Positions 44,195 through 53,528 of a stretch of 64,000 nucleotides of DNA are shown here, in pieces; within the stretch, counting starts at the first letter, position 1; each line of letters begins with the position of its first letter. The position numbers and the translations under genes are program-made. The DNA is taken from the NCBI GenBank assembly GCA_000830295.1, contig CP010425.1, positions 974,952-1,038,951 of the forward strand. The letters run 5' to 3'. Origin of the DNA: an archaeon GW2011_AR15. Lineage in GTDB: Archaea; Nanobdellota; Nanobdellia; Woesearchaeales; GW2011-AR15. The notes beneath the pieces were generated by a model. It did no database searches and had not been told where the DNA came from. It saw only the letters and a program-made list of their open reading frames with translations.

Positions 44195-44590
44195 TTACCA
44201 CTTTTTCTTTTCCTGCTCTTGCCTGGCCATGTGCTCTAAATTAGCAAGCCTCTGGTTTATTGCTTCCATGCCGGCTTTCAGATAGTCAAGCTTTGAAGAA
44301 ATCAGGTCAAGGTCTTTCTGCAGAGGATTAGGACCATGGAATCCAGGGGATGAAGGCTGATAGCCATCATCGCTTCCGTACATGGCTTCCATCCTGCCCT
44401 GCCTTATGTTTTCACCCAACGGCATCCTCATCCTTGGGTCATCCATGGGCTCAGGCTGGCTCATTGAAGGAGGACCGCCATATTCCTGGGAAGAAGGGTT
44501 AAATGTGTCATTGCCACCCATGCTATCAAGTGGAGGCAGAGCAAGCTCATCCTTTTTCCTGAAAGGATTTATGCTGTCAAAAATTCCCAT
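44195..44590 (-). CDS. Pro/Met-rich protein with C-terminal coiled coil
   Basis: 131 residues. N-terminus MGIFDSINPFRKKDELALPP is a short amphipathic stretch, the middle is a disordered Gly/Pro/Met region, and the last 45 residues (LQKDLDLISSKLDYLKAGME, then HMARQEQEKKKW) form a coiled coil. Plan is similar to 37822-38235. Probably a structural or scaffold-like lineage-specific protein. Not recognised further. Confidence 0.6.
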   Translation of the reverse strand: MGIFDSINPFRKKDELALPPLDSMGGNDTFNPSSQEYGGPPSMSQPEPMDDPRMRMPLGENIRQGRMEAMYGSDDGYQPSSPGFHGPNPLQKDLDLISSKLDYLKAGMEAINQRLANLEHMARQEQEKKKW

Positions 44591-44655
44591 AATAGTGTAT
44601 CATGGAGCCTGCACTTTAATAATTTTTTGCTATTTTCTGCAGCCCTTAAAGAATT

Positions 44656-45948
44656 TTAATAGCCGAGATCAGGATACAAAGGGAACTCCCTGATGAATTC
44701 AAGCACTTCTTCCCTTACTTTCTGCTTTACAGATTCATCACTTGGATTTTTCAGTGTCCTCACATACCATTCTCCGATCTGCTTCATCTCTGACTCTTTC
44801 ATCCCCCTGCTTGTTATCGCAGGTGTCCCAAGTCTTATGCCGCATGGATTGAATGGCGTTCCTCTGTCTCCGGGAATCATGTTCTTGTTTGTGAATATGT
44901 GGACTTCATCAAGCACTGTCTCTGCCTCCTTGCCCATTATGCCGAAGCTCTTCTCGACATCCAGCAGAATCAGGTGGTTGTCAGTGCCTCCGCTTACCAT
45001 TGTAACTCCGTTTTCTGAGAAGACTTCTGCAAGCGCCTTTGCGTTCTTCACTATCTGCTCTGCATATTTTCTGAAATCAGGCTCTAAAGCCTCCTTGAAT
45101 GCAACAGCCTTGCCTGCAATCACATGGTCCAGCGGGCCGCCCTGCATGCCCGGGAAAACAGCAGAATCTATTTTCTGGGCAAGATTTTTCTTATCATTTG
45201 GTTTCAGTCTGTCTTGAATCTTTGACATTATCATTGCCCCTCTCGGGCCTCTCAGTGTCTTGTGCGTTGTGGTTGTCACAACATCTGCTATAGGGACAGG
45301 GTTCTCATGCACTCCTGCAGCGCACAATCCTGCGATATGCGCAATATCAGACATGTGGTATGCACCGACTTCCTCTGCTATCTCCTGGAATGCCCTGAAA
45401 TCCAGCTTCCTTGGATATGCGGAGAATCCTGACAAAAGAATTTTCGGCTTGAATTCCAGTGCCTTTTTCCTGACCTGGTCCATGTCAATCCTTCCTGTTT
45501 CAGGGTCAACGCCGTAATGCTCCATTGTGTAGAATTTTCCTGAAAAATTGACAGTGCTCCCGTGAGTCAGATGGCCGCCATGGCTAAGGTCCATTGCAAG
45601 GACCTTGTCTTTTAATTCCAGCAGTGCAAAATAGACTTCTGCGTTTGCCTGTGAGCCTGCATGTGGCTGGACATTCACATGCTCAGCATTAAATAATTTT
45701 TTAGCCCTGTTTATTGCCAGCTGCTCTGTTACATCAATATATTTGTTGCCTGAATAATATCTTTTGTTTGGCAGGCCCTCAGAATACTTGTTTGTAAGCG
45801 TTGTCCCGACAACTTCCAGAACAGCCTTTGAGACAAAGTTTTCAGAGGCAATCATCTCAATGCCCTCTCTCTGCCTCTTTGTTTCATTGATTACAGCGTC
45901 ATATACAGCTCTGTCAGTATTTTTCAGAGATTCAAGCATTTTCCCCAT
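44656..45948 (-). CDS. glyA: serine hydroxymethyltransferase, bacterial type
   Basis: About 430 residues. EMIASENFVSKAVLEVVGT, YSEGLPNKRYYSGN, SHGGHLTHGSTVNFSGKFY, and the PLP-lysine strand TTTTHKTLRGPRGAMI are all as in bacterial GlyA. C-terminal FNPCGIRLGTPAITSRGM. It interconverts serine and glycine with one-carbon transfer to a folate or pterin. The bacterial style sets it apart from typical archaeal enzymes. I take the ATG at 45948; a TTG three bases earlier is also in frame. TATA CTTTTTAAATTG lies about 25-30 bases upstream. Confidence 0.96.
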   Translation of the reverse strand: MGKMLESLKNTDRAVYDAVINETKRQREGIEMIASENFVSKAVLEVVGTTLTNKYSEGLPNKRYYSGNKYIDVTEQLAINRAKKLFNAEHVNVQPHAGSQANAEVYFALLELKDKVLAMDLSHGGHLTHGSTVNFSGKFYTMEHYGVDPETGRIDMDQVRKKALEFKPKILLSGFSAYPRKLDFRAFQEIAEEVGAYHMSDIAHIAGLCAAGVHENPVPIADVVTTTTHKTLRGPRGAMIMSKIQDRLKPNDKKNLAQKIDSAVFPGMQGGPLDHVIAGKAVAFKEALEPDFRKYAEQIVKNAKALAEVFSENGVTMVSGGTDNHLILLDVEKSFGIMGKEAETVLDEVHIFTNKNMIPGDRGTPFNPCGIRLGTPAITSRGMKESEMKQIGEWYVRTLKNPSDESVKQKVREEVLEFIREFPLYPDLGY

Positions 45949-46095
45949 CAATGCTTGTAATTAGTTCACAATTTAAAAAGGTTTTGACACAGCCAACTTT
46001 ACGAAAGCATGTGTCTCAACGCCCAAAGATTTTGAAATAAAGATTTTGAAATACTAACGCAATATTTATATAGGAGATATATGTTAGTAACCTTC

Positions 46096-46905
46096 ATGAA
46101 AAAAGCATGGGTTTTGTTTATTCTCCTGATATTGGTTTTTAGTGTTGTCAGCGTAGCATATGCCAAGGATGATGACACGTCAGCTGATTCTGGCGACAAT
46201 TCCGGCAAAGATTCAAAAGATCAAGAGGACGATTTAGACGATGATTCCGCAGACGACAATTCTGAGGATATTGATAACAACGAAGATGACTTAGATGATG
46301 ACTTAGATGATGATTCAGACAATTTAGAAGAGGATGAGAACGAAGAATCTGAAAATAAAGGAAAATCAGAGGAGATAAAAGAGAAATATGAGCTAAAGTA
46401 CAGGTATATAAATGAGAACGGCGAAGAAGTTGAAGTGGAGATAAAGCAGGAAACAAAAATAAAAAATGGAGAAGTATTTCAAAAAATAAAAGTCAAGGGT
46501 GTTGAGGCAGAGACAGAGCTTGAAATCAGCTCTGACAAAGGGAAATTAAAAACAAAACTTTCCAACGGGAATGAATATGAAGTAAAGATTATGCCAAGCA
46601 CTGCTTCTGAGAAAGCAATTGAAAGGCTGAAGACTAACAAGAATCTCTCTATTGAATTAAAAGAAGTCGGAGAAGGGAATAATTTAAGCGTTGTTTATGA
46701 CATTGAAGGCAACAGAACAGTAAGGTTTCTCGGCCTGTTCAAAGTCGAAACAAAATTAAGAGCAAGAGTTGATGCTGATACAGGCGAGCTTATTGAATTT
46801 GAAACGCCATGGTGGTATTTCCTCGCAGGGAGAGAAACTGAAGAGCAGGATGGCACCAGCGAAGAGATAAACCAGACAGAAGATAACCAGACTGAGATAG
46901 TTTAA
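46096..46905 (+). CDS. secreted acidic-repeat protein with DUF-like beta domain
   Basis: About 269 residues from ATG 46096 (TATA AATATTTATAG about 27 bases upstream; an in-frame ATG at 46081 is too close). A signal peptide (KKAWVLFILLILVFSVVSV, ending AYA) leads to an Asp-rich stretch (about 30-90) with repeated DDLDDD and DNSED units suitable for binding calcium or other cations. A predominantly beta C-terminal domain (about 105-250) follows, for example YELKYRYINENGEEVEVEIK and FLGLFKVETKLRARVDADTG. No C-terminal anchor is seen. Surface or extracellular role inferred. Confidence 0.75.
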   Translation: MKKAWVLFILLILVFSVVSVAYAKDDDTSADSGDNSGKDSKDQEDDLDDDSADDNSEDIDNNEDDLDDDLDDDSDNLEEDENEESENKGKSEEIKEKYELKYRYINENGEEVEVEIKQETKIKNGEVFQKIKVKGVEAETELEISSDKGKLKTKLSNGNEYEVKIMPSTASEKAIERLKTNKNLSIELKEVGEGNNLSVVYDIEGNRTVRFLGLFKVETKLRARVDADTGELIEFETPWWYFLAGRETEEQDGTSEEINQTEDNQTEIV

Positions 46906-47015
46906 GTTCCTAAACAAATTCTACTTTTTGCATAATTCAAGGATATTGCGGAATCTTTTAGAGAACAATAATATTTTTAAATATATTCCTATACTCAAAG
47001 CAAGGGGTGTTTGAA

Positions 47016-47534
47016 ATGGATTTGAAATCTTATATTAGGGAAGTGCCGGATTACCCGAAGCCGGGGATATTATTTTATGACATTACTACTCTACTCAGCA
47101 ACGCGGATGCATTCAGGGAAAGCGTTGACAGGATGTATGAGCTTGTAAAAGATTACAGGATTGACAAAGTTGTCGGCATTGAGAGCAGGGGATATATTTT
47201 TGGAGCGCCACTGGCACTCAAACTTAATGCTTCTTTTGTCCCAATAAGAAAGCCAGGAAAGCTTCCAAGCAAAATAATCTCAGAATCCTACAGTCTGGAA
47301 TACGGCACAAGCACGCTTGAAATGCATGAGGATGCAATAAAAGCAGGGGAAAATGTGCTTCTTGTTGACGACCTGTTTGCAACAGGGGGAACAACAGTAG
47401 CCGCAAAAACCCTTGTTGAAAAACTAAAAGGAAACGTAGCCGCGATTGTTTACCTTATAGAGCTTGATTTCCTTAACGGCAGAAAAAAACTGGAGGGCTA
47501 CAACGTACACAGCGTGCTGCATTATGATAAATGA
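47016..47534 (+). CDS. apt: adenine phosphoribosyltransferase
   Basis: 172 residues from ATG 47016, which follows an AAGGGG ribosome-binding site. PRPP-binding signature NVLLVDDLFATGGTTVAA, substrate loops VVGIESRGYIFGAPLALKLN and SFVPIRKPGKLPSKIISESY. It turns adenine and PRPP into AMP. Adenine would come from MTA phosphorylase (19655-20437). The stop overlaps the aldo-keto reductase start by ATGA, so the two are translated as an operon. TATA TTTTTAAATATA lies about 30 bases before. Confidence 0.96.
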   Translation: MDLKSYIREVPDYPKPGILFYDITTLLSNADAFRESVDRMYELVKDYRIDKVVGIESRGYIFGAPLALKLNASFVPIRKPGKLPSKIISESYSLEYGTSTLEMHEDAIKAGENVLLVDDLFATGGTTVAAKTLVEKLKGNVAAIVYLIELDFLNGRKKLEGYNVHSVLHYDK

Positions 47535-48397
47535 TACCTGAAATCAAGCTAAAGAGCGGGGTTAAAATACCGCAGATAGGACTTGGAACATGGCAGCTTG
47601 CAGGCCAGACATGCGGGAATGCAGTGAAATCAGCCCTTAAGCTGGGATACAGGCATATAGATACAGCAGAAATTTACGGAAACCAGAGGGAAATAGGAAA
47701 GGCAATAAAGGGATTCCCGAGAAAAGAGCTTTTTATAACATCGAAAGTCTGGCATGGCAATTTAAGGTATAATGATGTTTTGAAGGCATATGAGAACACA
47801 ATAAGCGAGCTTCAGACAGACTACCTGGATCTTTATCTCATACACTGGCCCAACAGGAGGATTCCTATCAGCGAAACATTCAGGGCGCTGAAGAAGCTTT
47901 ATGATGAAAAAAAGGTAAGGGCAGTCGGCATAAGCAATTTTACAATAGCGCACATAGAAGAAGCCCTGAAGCATGCTGAAATCCCGCTCGTAGTAAACCA
48001 GGTTGAGTTCCACCCTTTTCTCTACCAGAAAGAGCTGCTTGATTACTGCACCAAAAAAGGGATAAAGGTAACAGCATATTCGCCGATAGCAAGAGGAGCT
48101 GTTTTCAGAAACGATACAATAATCAGGATTGCTGAAAAATACAAAAAAACAGCAGCGCAGGTTTCATTAAGATGGCTTCTTGAGCAGGATATGGTGGTAA
48201 TTCCCAAAGCAAGCACAGAACAGCATCTGAAAGAGAATATGGATGTATTTGACTTTAAACTGAACGATGAAGATAGGAAAAAACTCGGCAACTTTGACCA
48301 GAAAAGGTTTGTTGACCCAATCTCAATAAGCGAATTTGACACTTCAATTATAGATAAAGTTAATTCCACCTTCAATCATATTCTGCGTAGTAAATAA
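47531..48397 (+). CDS. aldo-keto reductase
   Basis: 288 residues, (beta/alpha)8 NADPH-dependent oxidoreductase. GYRHIDTAEIYGNQREIG holds the Asp and Tyr of the catalytic tetrad, LFITSKVW the Lys, and LYLIHWPN the His. NADP-binding is in IPKASTEQHLKEN. Substrate is uncertain: aldehydes or 2-keto sugars are typical. It is coupled to apt by a 4-base overlap, an unusual pairing. No signal peptide. Confidence 0.95.
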   Translation: MIPEIKLKSGVKIPQIGLGTWQLAGQTCGNAVKSALKLGYRHIDTAEIYGNQREIGKAIKGFPRKELFITSKVWHGNLRYNDVLKAYENTISELQTDYLDLYLIHWPNRRIPISETFRALKKLYDEKKVRAVGISNFTIAHIEEALKHAEIPLVVNQVEFHPFLYQKELLDYCTKKGIKVTAYSPIARGAVFRNDTIIRIAEKYKKTAAQVSLRWLLEQDMVVIPKASTEQHLKENMDVFDFKLNDEDRKKLGNFDQKRFVDPISISEFDTSIIDKVNSTFNHILRSK

Positions 48398-48433
48398 AAA
48401 AGTATATAAATAAGTATACTGATATACTCTTTT

Positions 48434-49423
48434 ATGTTATTAGTTAACCTAGCTGTATTCATAGTGGGATGTCTGATTTTAGTTAAAAGCAGCAGTGTTC
48501 TTGTCAAATCGCTGGCTAAAATAGCATCGTTCCTCAATCTTAATGAATTTACAATAGGATTCATAATTGTAGCTGTTGCCACCTCACTGCCTGAAACATT
48601 TATAGGGATAATGTCAGCTTTAGACGGGACTCCGGAGCTTTCAGCAGGAAACGTCATAGGTGCCAATGTACTGGACTTGACTCTTATTATCGGGATTGCA
48701 GTTCTTCTGGCAAAAAGAATAGATATAGAGAGCAAGATTGTAAAAAAAGACATGATATTCATGCTTCTCCTGGCTTTTCTGCCTGTTGTGCTGATGATAG
48801 ACCATTATTTCTGGAGCTGGATAGGATTATTCCCCGGCATGGTACCGGGAATTTCAAGGATGGATGGAGTGGTTCTGCTGGCGGTTTTTGTATATTATAT
48901 ATACAGGATGGTCAGGCAGGAGACAAGATTTTCAAAAACAGTTGACCATACAACTAAAAAAGAGCTCGCTAAGGATATGCTGCTGTTCCTTATAAGCATA
49001 GTTTTTATGCTTGGAAGCTCGCAGTTTGTTGTAGGCGCAGCAGAAAACCTTTCTATAGAGCTTAATCTCTCACCTCTGTTGATAGGCCTTTTCCTTGTAT
49101 CTTTTGGAACTACTATGCCGGAGATGGTATTTACCTCCAAGGCTGCACTTGCCGGCCACACGAGCATGGCAGTAGGGGACCTGGTCGGCAGCATAATAAC
49201 GAACTCCACTCTTGTCCTTGGAATGACCGCAATTATTACTCCTATCCAGCTCAACTCGCTGCTGTATGTCACAAGCACGCTGTTCATGCTGTTCAGCGCC
49301 TTTATTTTCTTCACTTTTGCTGAAAGCGACAACGGCATTACACTAAATGAAGGCCTGTCGCTGATAATGCTTTATGTTTTGTTCGTAATCATTGAGATGT
49401 ACATAAAATACAACCTTCTATAA
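48434..49423 (+). CDS. Na+/Ca2+ exchanger family (CaCA) protein
   Basis: 329 residues, about ten transmembrane helices in two inverted repeats. The alpha repeats carry VAVATSLPETFIGIMSALDG with AGNVIGANVLDLTLIIG, and VSFGTTMPEMVFTSKAALAG with VGDLVGSIITNSTLVLG, the two G-T/S-x-x-P-E ion-binding motifs. Exchanges Ca2+ for Na+ or H+. TATA AGTATATAAATAAG lies about 28 bases upstream of the ATG. It stands alone between the aldo-keto reductase and the thermosome. Confidence 0.94.
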   Translation: MLLVNLAVFIVGCLILVKSSSVLVKSLAKIASFLNLNEFTIGFIIVAVATSLPETFIGIMSALDGTPELSAGNVIGANVLDLTLIIGIAVLLAKRIDIESKIVKKDMIFMLLLAFLPVVLMIDHYFWSWIGLFPGMVPGISRMDGVVLLAVFVYYIYRMVRQETRFSKTVDHTTKKELAKDMLLFLISIVFMLGSSQFVVGAAENLSIELNLSPLLIGLFLVSFGTTMPEMVFTSKAALAGHTSMAVGDLVGSIITNSTLVLGMTAIITPIQLNSLLYVTSTLFMLFSAFIFFTFAESDNGITLNEGLSLIMLYVLFVIIEMYIKYNLL

Positions 49424-49489
49424 TCCTAACTGGAGTTTTCAAAACATTTAAATTAGGGCACTTATTCTCTTGCAGCAAGGGGGATTTAT

Positions 49490-51100
49490 ATGGCTAAAGA
49501 TGTTCAACCTATTTTTATATTGCCGGAAGGCACAAGAAGAAATTCGGGAAGGAATGCGCAGAGAAATAATATAATGGCTGCCAAGCTGGTGGCAGAAACA
49601 GTAAGGACTACATTGGGCCCGAAGGGCATGGACAAGATGCTTGTTGATTCTATGGGAGATGTTGTCGTCACCAATGACGGGGTTACCATACTGAAAGAGA
49701 TGCATATTGAGCATCCTGCTGCAAAAATGATTGTTGAGGTTGCCAAGACCCAGGAGGATGAAGTAGGAGATGGCACGACAACAGCTGTTGTGCTTGCAGG
49801 AGAGTTGCTCAAGAAAGCAGAAGACCTTCTTGACAAGGAAATCCACCCTACTGTAATAGTCAAGGGATACAGGATGGCAGCTGAAAAGGCGCTTAAGCTG
49901 GTTGATGAGATAGCAAGGCCGATAACTGAAAAAGATACAGAGCTATTATCAAAAATAGCCCAGACTGCAATGACAGGGAAAGGCGCAGAGGCAAGCAAAG
50001 AAAAGCTTTCAGGCATTACTGTCAGGGCAGTAAGGCAGGTTATGTCAGAGAACAGGAGAATAGATATTGAGGATATAAAAGTTGAGAAAAAAGAGGGTGC
50101 AAGCGTAGAGGATACTGAGCTTATCGAAGGGATAGTCCTTGACAAGGAAAGAGTCCATTCAGGCATGCCAGTGCAGGTAAAGAAGGCTAACATTCTTCTT
50201 ATTGATTCAGCCCTTGAGATAAAGAATACAGAAACAGATGCAAAAATCCAGATAACAGACCCTAAGCAGATGCAGGCATTTATAGATATGGAGGAGAAGA
50301 TGATTAAGGGGATGATAACCAAGCTGCTCAATTCAGGGGCAAATGCAGTCTTCTGCCAGAAGGGAATTGATGATCTGGCCCAGCATTTCCTTGCAAAGAA
50401 CGGCGTCTATGCAGTAAGAAGAGTCAAAAAGAGCGATATGGAAAAGCTTGCAAAGGCAACAGGAGCAAGGATTGTGACAAACCTTGACGACCTTACAAAA
50501 AAGGACCTGGGATATGCAGCCCTTGTTGAAGAATCAAAAGTCGGCGATGAGAACATGACTTTTGTAAGGGACTGCAAGAATGCAAAAGCAGTAACTATCC
50601 TGGTCAGGGGAAGCACAGAGCATGTTGTTGAAGAAGCTGAAAGGGCAATTGTGGATGCAATAGGCGACCTGGCAGCAGCCCTGAAGACAGGGAAAGTTGT
50701 TGCAGGCGCAGGGAGCGGAGAAATGGAGCTGAGCAAAAGGCTGCTTAATTATTCTGAATCATTATCAGGAAGGGAGCAGCTTGCAGTCAGGGCATTTGCA
50801 GAGGCTCTTGAAGTAATACCAAGGACGCTTGCAGAAAATGCAGGGCTTGACCCTATTGACACGCTTACAGAGCTGAAAAGCAGCCACGAGAAGAACAAGG
50901 TATGGGCAGGCATTGATGTCTTCACAGGAAAGGTCATTGATGCATGGGAAGCAGGAATCATAGAGCCTGCCAAGATAAAGACACAGGCTATCTCAAGCGC
51001 ATCTGAGGTTGCCACTATGATATTGAGGATAGATGACGTGATTGCCTCAGGCAGCAGCCCAGAGCCTCCCAAGCCAGAGCCCGGCATGGACATGATGTAG
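49490..51100 (+). CDS. thsA: thermosome subunit (group II chaperonin)
   Basis: 536 residues. ATP-binding [20 protein letters not shown], the catalytic [29 protein letters not shown], and the C-terminal [20 protein letters not shown]. Ends in the flexible tail PGMDMM. It is a group II chaperonin that folds cytosolic proteins in ATP-driven cycles without a separate lid. A GGGGGAT ribosome-binding site precedes the ATG, and TATA TTTAAATTA lies about 45 bases upstream. The message therefore has a leader, unlike most genes here. Archease follows after 35 bases. Confidence 0.97.
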   Translation: MAKDVQPIFILPEGTRRNSGRNAQRNNIMAAKLVAETVRTTLGPKGMDKMLVDSMGDVVVTNDGVTILKEMHIEHPAAKMIVEVAKTQEDEVGDGTTTAVVLAGELLKKAEDLLDKEIHPTVIVKGYRMAAEKALKLVDEIARPITEKDTELLSKIAQTAMTGKGAEASKEKLSGITVRAVRQVMSENRRIDIEDIKVEKKEGASVEDTELIEGIVLDKERVHSGMPVQVKKANILLIDSALEIKNTETDAKIQITDPKQMQAFIDMEEKMIKGMITKLLNSGANAVFCQKGIDDLAQHFLAKNGVYAVRRVKKSDMEKLAKATGARIVTNLDDLTKKDLGYAALVEESKVGDENMTFVRDCKNAKAVTILVRGSTEHVVEEAERAIVDAIGDLAAALKTGKVVAGAGSGEMELSKRLLNYSESLSGREQLAVRAFAEALEVIPRTLAENAGLDPIDTLTELKSSHEKNKVWAGIDVFTGKVIDAWEAGIIEPAKIKTQAISSASEVATMILRIDDVIASGSSPEPPKPEPGMDMM

Positions 51101-51135
51101 AAGCTTTTTTAAAATTCACTTCTTTTCTCTGTTGT

Positions 51136-51555
51136 ATGAGCTTCAAATACTTTGACCATACAGCTGATGTGATGTTTGAAGGCTATGGAAAAACGCTGGA
51201 AGAGGCATTTGGAAGTGCAGCCCTTGCGATGTTCAACCTTCTTACAGACATAGAGAAAGTAAAGGCAGCGAAGAAATACAAGTTGGGGATTATAGCAGAC
51301 ACTAAAGAGAAGCTGCTTTTTGATTTCCTTGATGAGCTGCTGTTTTATCTTGATACAGAGCATATTATATTCAGCAAGTTCGAAGATATGAAAATAGCAA
51401 AGAAGAATAACTTATATTTCTTTGAATGCACTGCGTTGGGAGATCTGGCTTCCAATTACAGGACACACGGGGATGTAAAAGCCCCAACATACAACGAGAT
51501 GCTGATTAAAGAGGAGAAAGGAAAGTTTTCAGTCAGGGTTGTTGTGGACATATAA
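51136..51555 (+). CDS. archease, activator of the RtcB tRNA ligase
   Basis: 139 residues. Signature FKYFDHTADVMFEGYGKTLEEAF at the N-terminus with Asp and His, then LLFDFLDELLFYLDTEH, CTALGDLAS...THGDVKAPTYNEM, all characteristic of archease, and a C-terminal VRVVVDI with acidic end. Archease speeds RtcB ligation of tRNA exons and other RNAs. All three tRNA genes in this window have introns, tRNA-Asp two, so the ligase pathway is directly relevant. RtcB itself is not here. Confidence 0.95.
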   Translation: MSFKYFDHTADVMFEGYGKTLEEAFGSAALAMFNLLTDIEKVKAAKKYKLGIIADTKEKLLFDFLDELLFYLDTEHIIFSKFEDMKIAKKNNLYFFECTALGDLASNYRTHGDVKAPTYNEMLIKEEKGKFSVRVVVDI

Positions 51556-51594
51556 TAGGAAGATTATTAAATAATTTTGTTTTATGCTCTTTAA

Positions 51595-52536
51595 ATGGTG
51601 CAGATTGTTATTTCTGAAGAAGGAATAAGGGAAATAGCTAGAGACCTGTATGCTTCTGTAGAAGGCGACTTAAAGCAGGCGCTTTCTGACCTGAACAGGA
51701 TAATAAAAGAAGATTTGACATCCATGCACAACCTTTATTTATCGCTGCAGACAGACTTAAGCCAGAAGCATGCGGATTTGGACAGGAAGATAAGCGAGTC
51801 GTATCGTGGAATCGGGGATATAGATAAGAGACTGCAGGTTAAAGATGCCCTGGAGTACTATATTGTGGTTTATGATTCCTATAGGGATTTCGGGAATTCC
51901 GAGCTGGCCTCTGTAGCTCCTGAAGATGTTATAGACGAACATATAAAAGGGGAAAAAGACCATATGCAGAAAAAGCTGGATGAGGCAAAATCAACAGGAG
52001 TTGACGGACAGCTAATAGATACTCTGCTGGAAAACATGAAATACAGGCACCATGCAAAATATGCGCTGAAAACAATCCAGGAAATGTTCTGGACCAATAG
52101 AGAAACCCCTTTCCAGTCAACTGAGATAACACCTGAAATTTATGATAAGCTTATGGAGTCTTTAATAAATAATAAAGAGGCTGAGGAAATGTCCCTTTTC
52201 TACAGCCGCATACCATTCTATGGCGAGCTGGATACTGCTGTAAGGCTTGCTAATGAGATAGGGATTAACATGTCACAGCTAAAGTGGCTTGCAGAAAAGC
52301 ACCACTGGCTCCATGATGCAAGGCAGTATGTGGTCCATGCAGGAGCAGCAGGAAAGGCTGAGGATGTGGGATATCTTAAAACAGCAATGTTCAGCGCCGG
52401 TGCAGCAGCAGGCCTGACTAAAGAGGAAGTGCTGATAAAGCCGATTAAGGCAGTTGAAGATATTGTTTTTAACACGTACCAGAGGGTAAAGCCGATGCTT
52501 GAGCTTCTTAAGCAGCTTGAGCCAAAACCAGCTTAA
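51595..52536 (+). CDS. helical protein of unknown function
   Basis: 313 residues, all helical by pattern: a long amphipathic section at 15-75 (EGDLKQALSDLNRIIKEDLT and LDRKISESYRGIGDIDKRLQ) suggests a coiled coil, followed by a globular helical part ending MLELLKQLEPKPA. Cytoplasmic. No motif for catalysis or nucleotide binding. It stands between archease and the 99-residue protein with its own AT-rich promoter. Confidence 0.6.
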   Translation: MVQIVISEEGIREIARDLYASVEGDLKQALSDLNRIIKEDLTSMHNLYLSLQTDLSQKHADLDRKISESYRGIGDIDKRLQVKDALEYYIVVYDSYRDFGNSELASVAPEDVIDEHIKGEKDHMQKKLDEAKSTGVDGQLIDTLLENMKYRHHAKYALKTIQEMFWTNRETPFQSTEITPEIYDKLMESLINNKEAEEMSLFYSRIPFYGELDTAVRLANEIGINMSQLKWLAEKHHWLHDARQYVVHAGAAGKAEDVGYLKTAMFSAGAAAGLTKEEVLIKPIKAVEDIVFNTYQRVKPMLELLKQLEPKPA

Positions 52537-52596
52537 TATATTTAAAACATAAGTTTTATATATTCTGCCGGCGTAAATAGATACCTGATAAGAAGA

Positions 52597-52896
52597 ATGA
52601 TTGAGCTTGGGGGTAATATTGAGCTTGTAGGCTTCAAGGAGATTGAAACCCAGGAGCTGATAGTGCTAAAAAAAATAATCGGCTCATATGCAAGAAAATT
52701 CTCTGATAATATCAAGGACTATGAGAAATTAAGCATGCACCTGAAGCATATAGGCCCTGAAACGTCCAACAAATATGAAGTGAAGTCAATGCTGCTGGTG
52801 AAAGGCAAGCCGATAAATTCTGAGGTCACAGAAATAAATCTTTTTGTTGCAGTTGCAGAATCCCTTAAAAAATTAGAAGCGCAGGTAATGAAATAG
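52597..52896 (+). CDS. small alpha/beta protein, possibly HPF-like
   Basis: 99 residues with a beta-alpha-beta-beta-beta-alpha pattern (NIELVGFKEIETQELIVLKK, then NKYEVKSMLLVKGKPINSEV and NLFVAVAESLKKLEAQV). That topology is shared by hibernation-promoting-factor and other dsRBD-like folds, but no sequence signature is diagnostic. Its tail converges on eL31 with touching stops, so it may be read toward the ribosomal-protein cluster. Function unknown. Confidence 0.55.
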   Translation: MIELGGNIELVGFKEIETQELIVLKKIIGSYARKFSDNIKDYEKLSMHLKHIGPETSNKYEVKSMLLVKGKPINSEVTEINLFVAVAESLKKLEAQVMK

Positions 52897-53346
52897 TTAT
52901 TCTTCAGCTTTTTTAGCCGGTTTCTTAACTGCTGGTTTTCTGGCAGTTTTCTTCTTGGCAGGCTTTTCTTCTGCTTTCTTTTCTTCTTTTTCAGCAGCTA
53001 TTGGTTCTTTTGGAACCTCTTTGCTCTCCTTTGTTTCCTTTTCTTTTTCTTTCTTTTCTTCAGTTTCCTTTTCAGGATACTTGTGCCCGAAAAGCTCTGC
53101 CTTCACAATGCCCTCATCATCTTTTACAAGAGTTATTTTTACATGATGAGGAGGGTTCTTTATCCCCCTTTCCCATATCTTCTCATTGAGAACCGGCCCT
53201 ATTCTTATCTGGTCAGCTGAACATCTCATGTGCCTGGCAATAAATTCCTTTAGCGTAATTACTGCTTTTTTTGACTTTCTGTATCTTGGAGCCTTCTGGA
53301 ATCCTTTCCTTAAGGGCACGTTGTATGTTCTTTCAAGCTTTGCCAT
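52897..53346 (-). CDS. rpl31e: large ribosomal subunit protein eL31 with Lys/Glu tail
   Basis: 149 residues from ATG 53346. The ribosomal core is MAKLERTYNVPLRKGFQKAP to about residue 85, with EFIARHMRCSADQIRIGP and WERGIKNPPHHVKITLVKDD typical of eL31. A further 60 residues consist of Lys, Glu, Ala and Pro (KETEEKKEKEKETKESKE and PAKKKTARKPAVKKPAKKAE) and are absent from ordinary eL31 (about 85-95 residues). An in-frame TTG 36 bases earlier is rejected, because the eL39 gene ends just upstream. Neighbouring eS19 has a similar tail. Confidence 0.94.
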   Translation of the reverse strand: MAKLERTYNVPLRKGFQKAPRYRKSKKAVITLKEFIARHMRCSADQIRIGPVLNEKIWERGIKNPPHHVKITLVKDDEGIVKAELFGHKYPEKETEEKKEKEKETKESKEVPKEPIAAEKEEKKAEEKPAKKKTARKPAVKKPAKKAEE

Positions 53347-53354
53347 CTTTATCA

Positions 53355-53528
53355 CTATGGATTGATCCTGCTCCTTCTCCAACTTCTTTTAATATGAGTG
53401 TGCCTTCCGGGGTGTATTCTTCTTGTTTTCCCGTATATCTTTGGAACTGTCCAGAAAGGAGCCCATTTGCTCTGCTTCAGGCTCTTTGCAAGCCTTTTCT
53501 TCTTTGCCGGCTGCTTATATCTGGTCAT
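53355..53528 (-). CDS. rpl39e: large ribosomal subunit protein eL39
   Basis: 57 residues from ATG 53528 to TAG at 53355-53357. It reads MTRYKQPAKKKRLAKSLKQS and ends HTHIKRSWRRSRINP. The KKxRLAKSLKQ...PFW...RR...HWRRSR-like pattern is that of eL39, which lines the exit tunnel. It overlaps the eS19 tail by 14 bases and is followed 8 bases later by eL31, the archaeal order eS19-eL39-eL31. The KTRRIHPGRHTHIKRSW section is slightly extended. Confidence 0.93.
   Translation of the reverse strand: MTRYKQPAKKKRLAKSLKQSKWAPFWTVPKIYGKTRRIHPGRHTHIKRSWRRSRINP

Noticed and set aside
46150..46380. Repetitive GATGAC-type DNA that could suggest a CRISPR or satellite
   Set aside because: The repeats are codons for Asp-rich protein segments, irregular in spacing and in frame. 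No CRISPR arrays were seen in the window.
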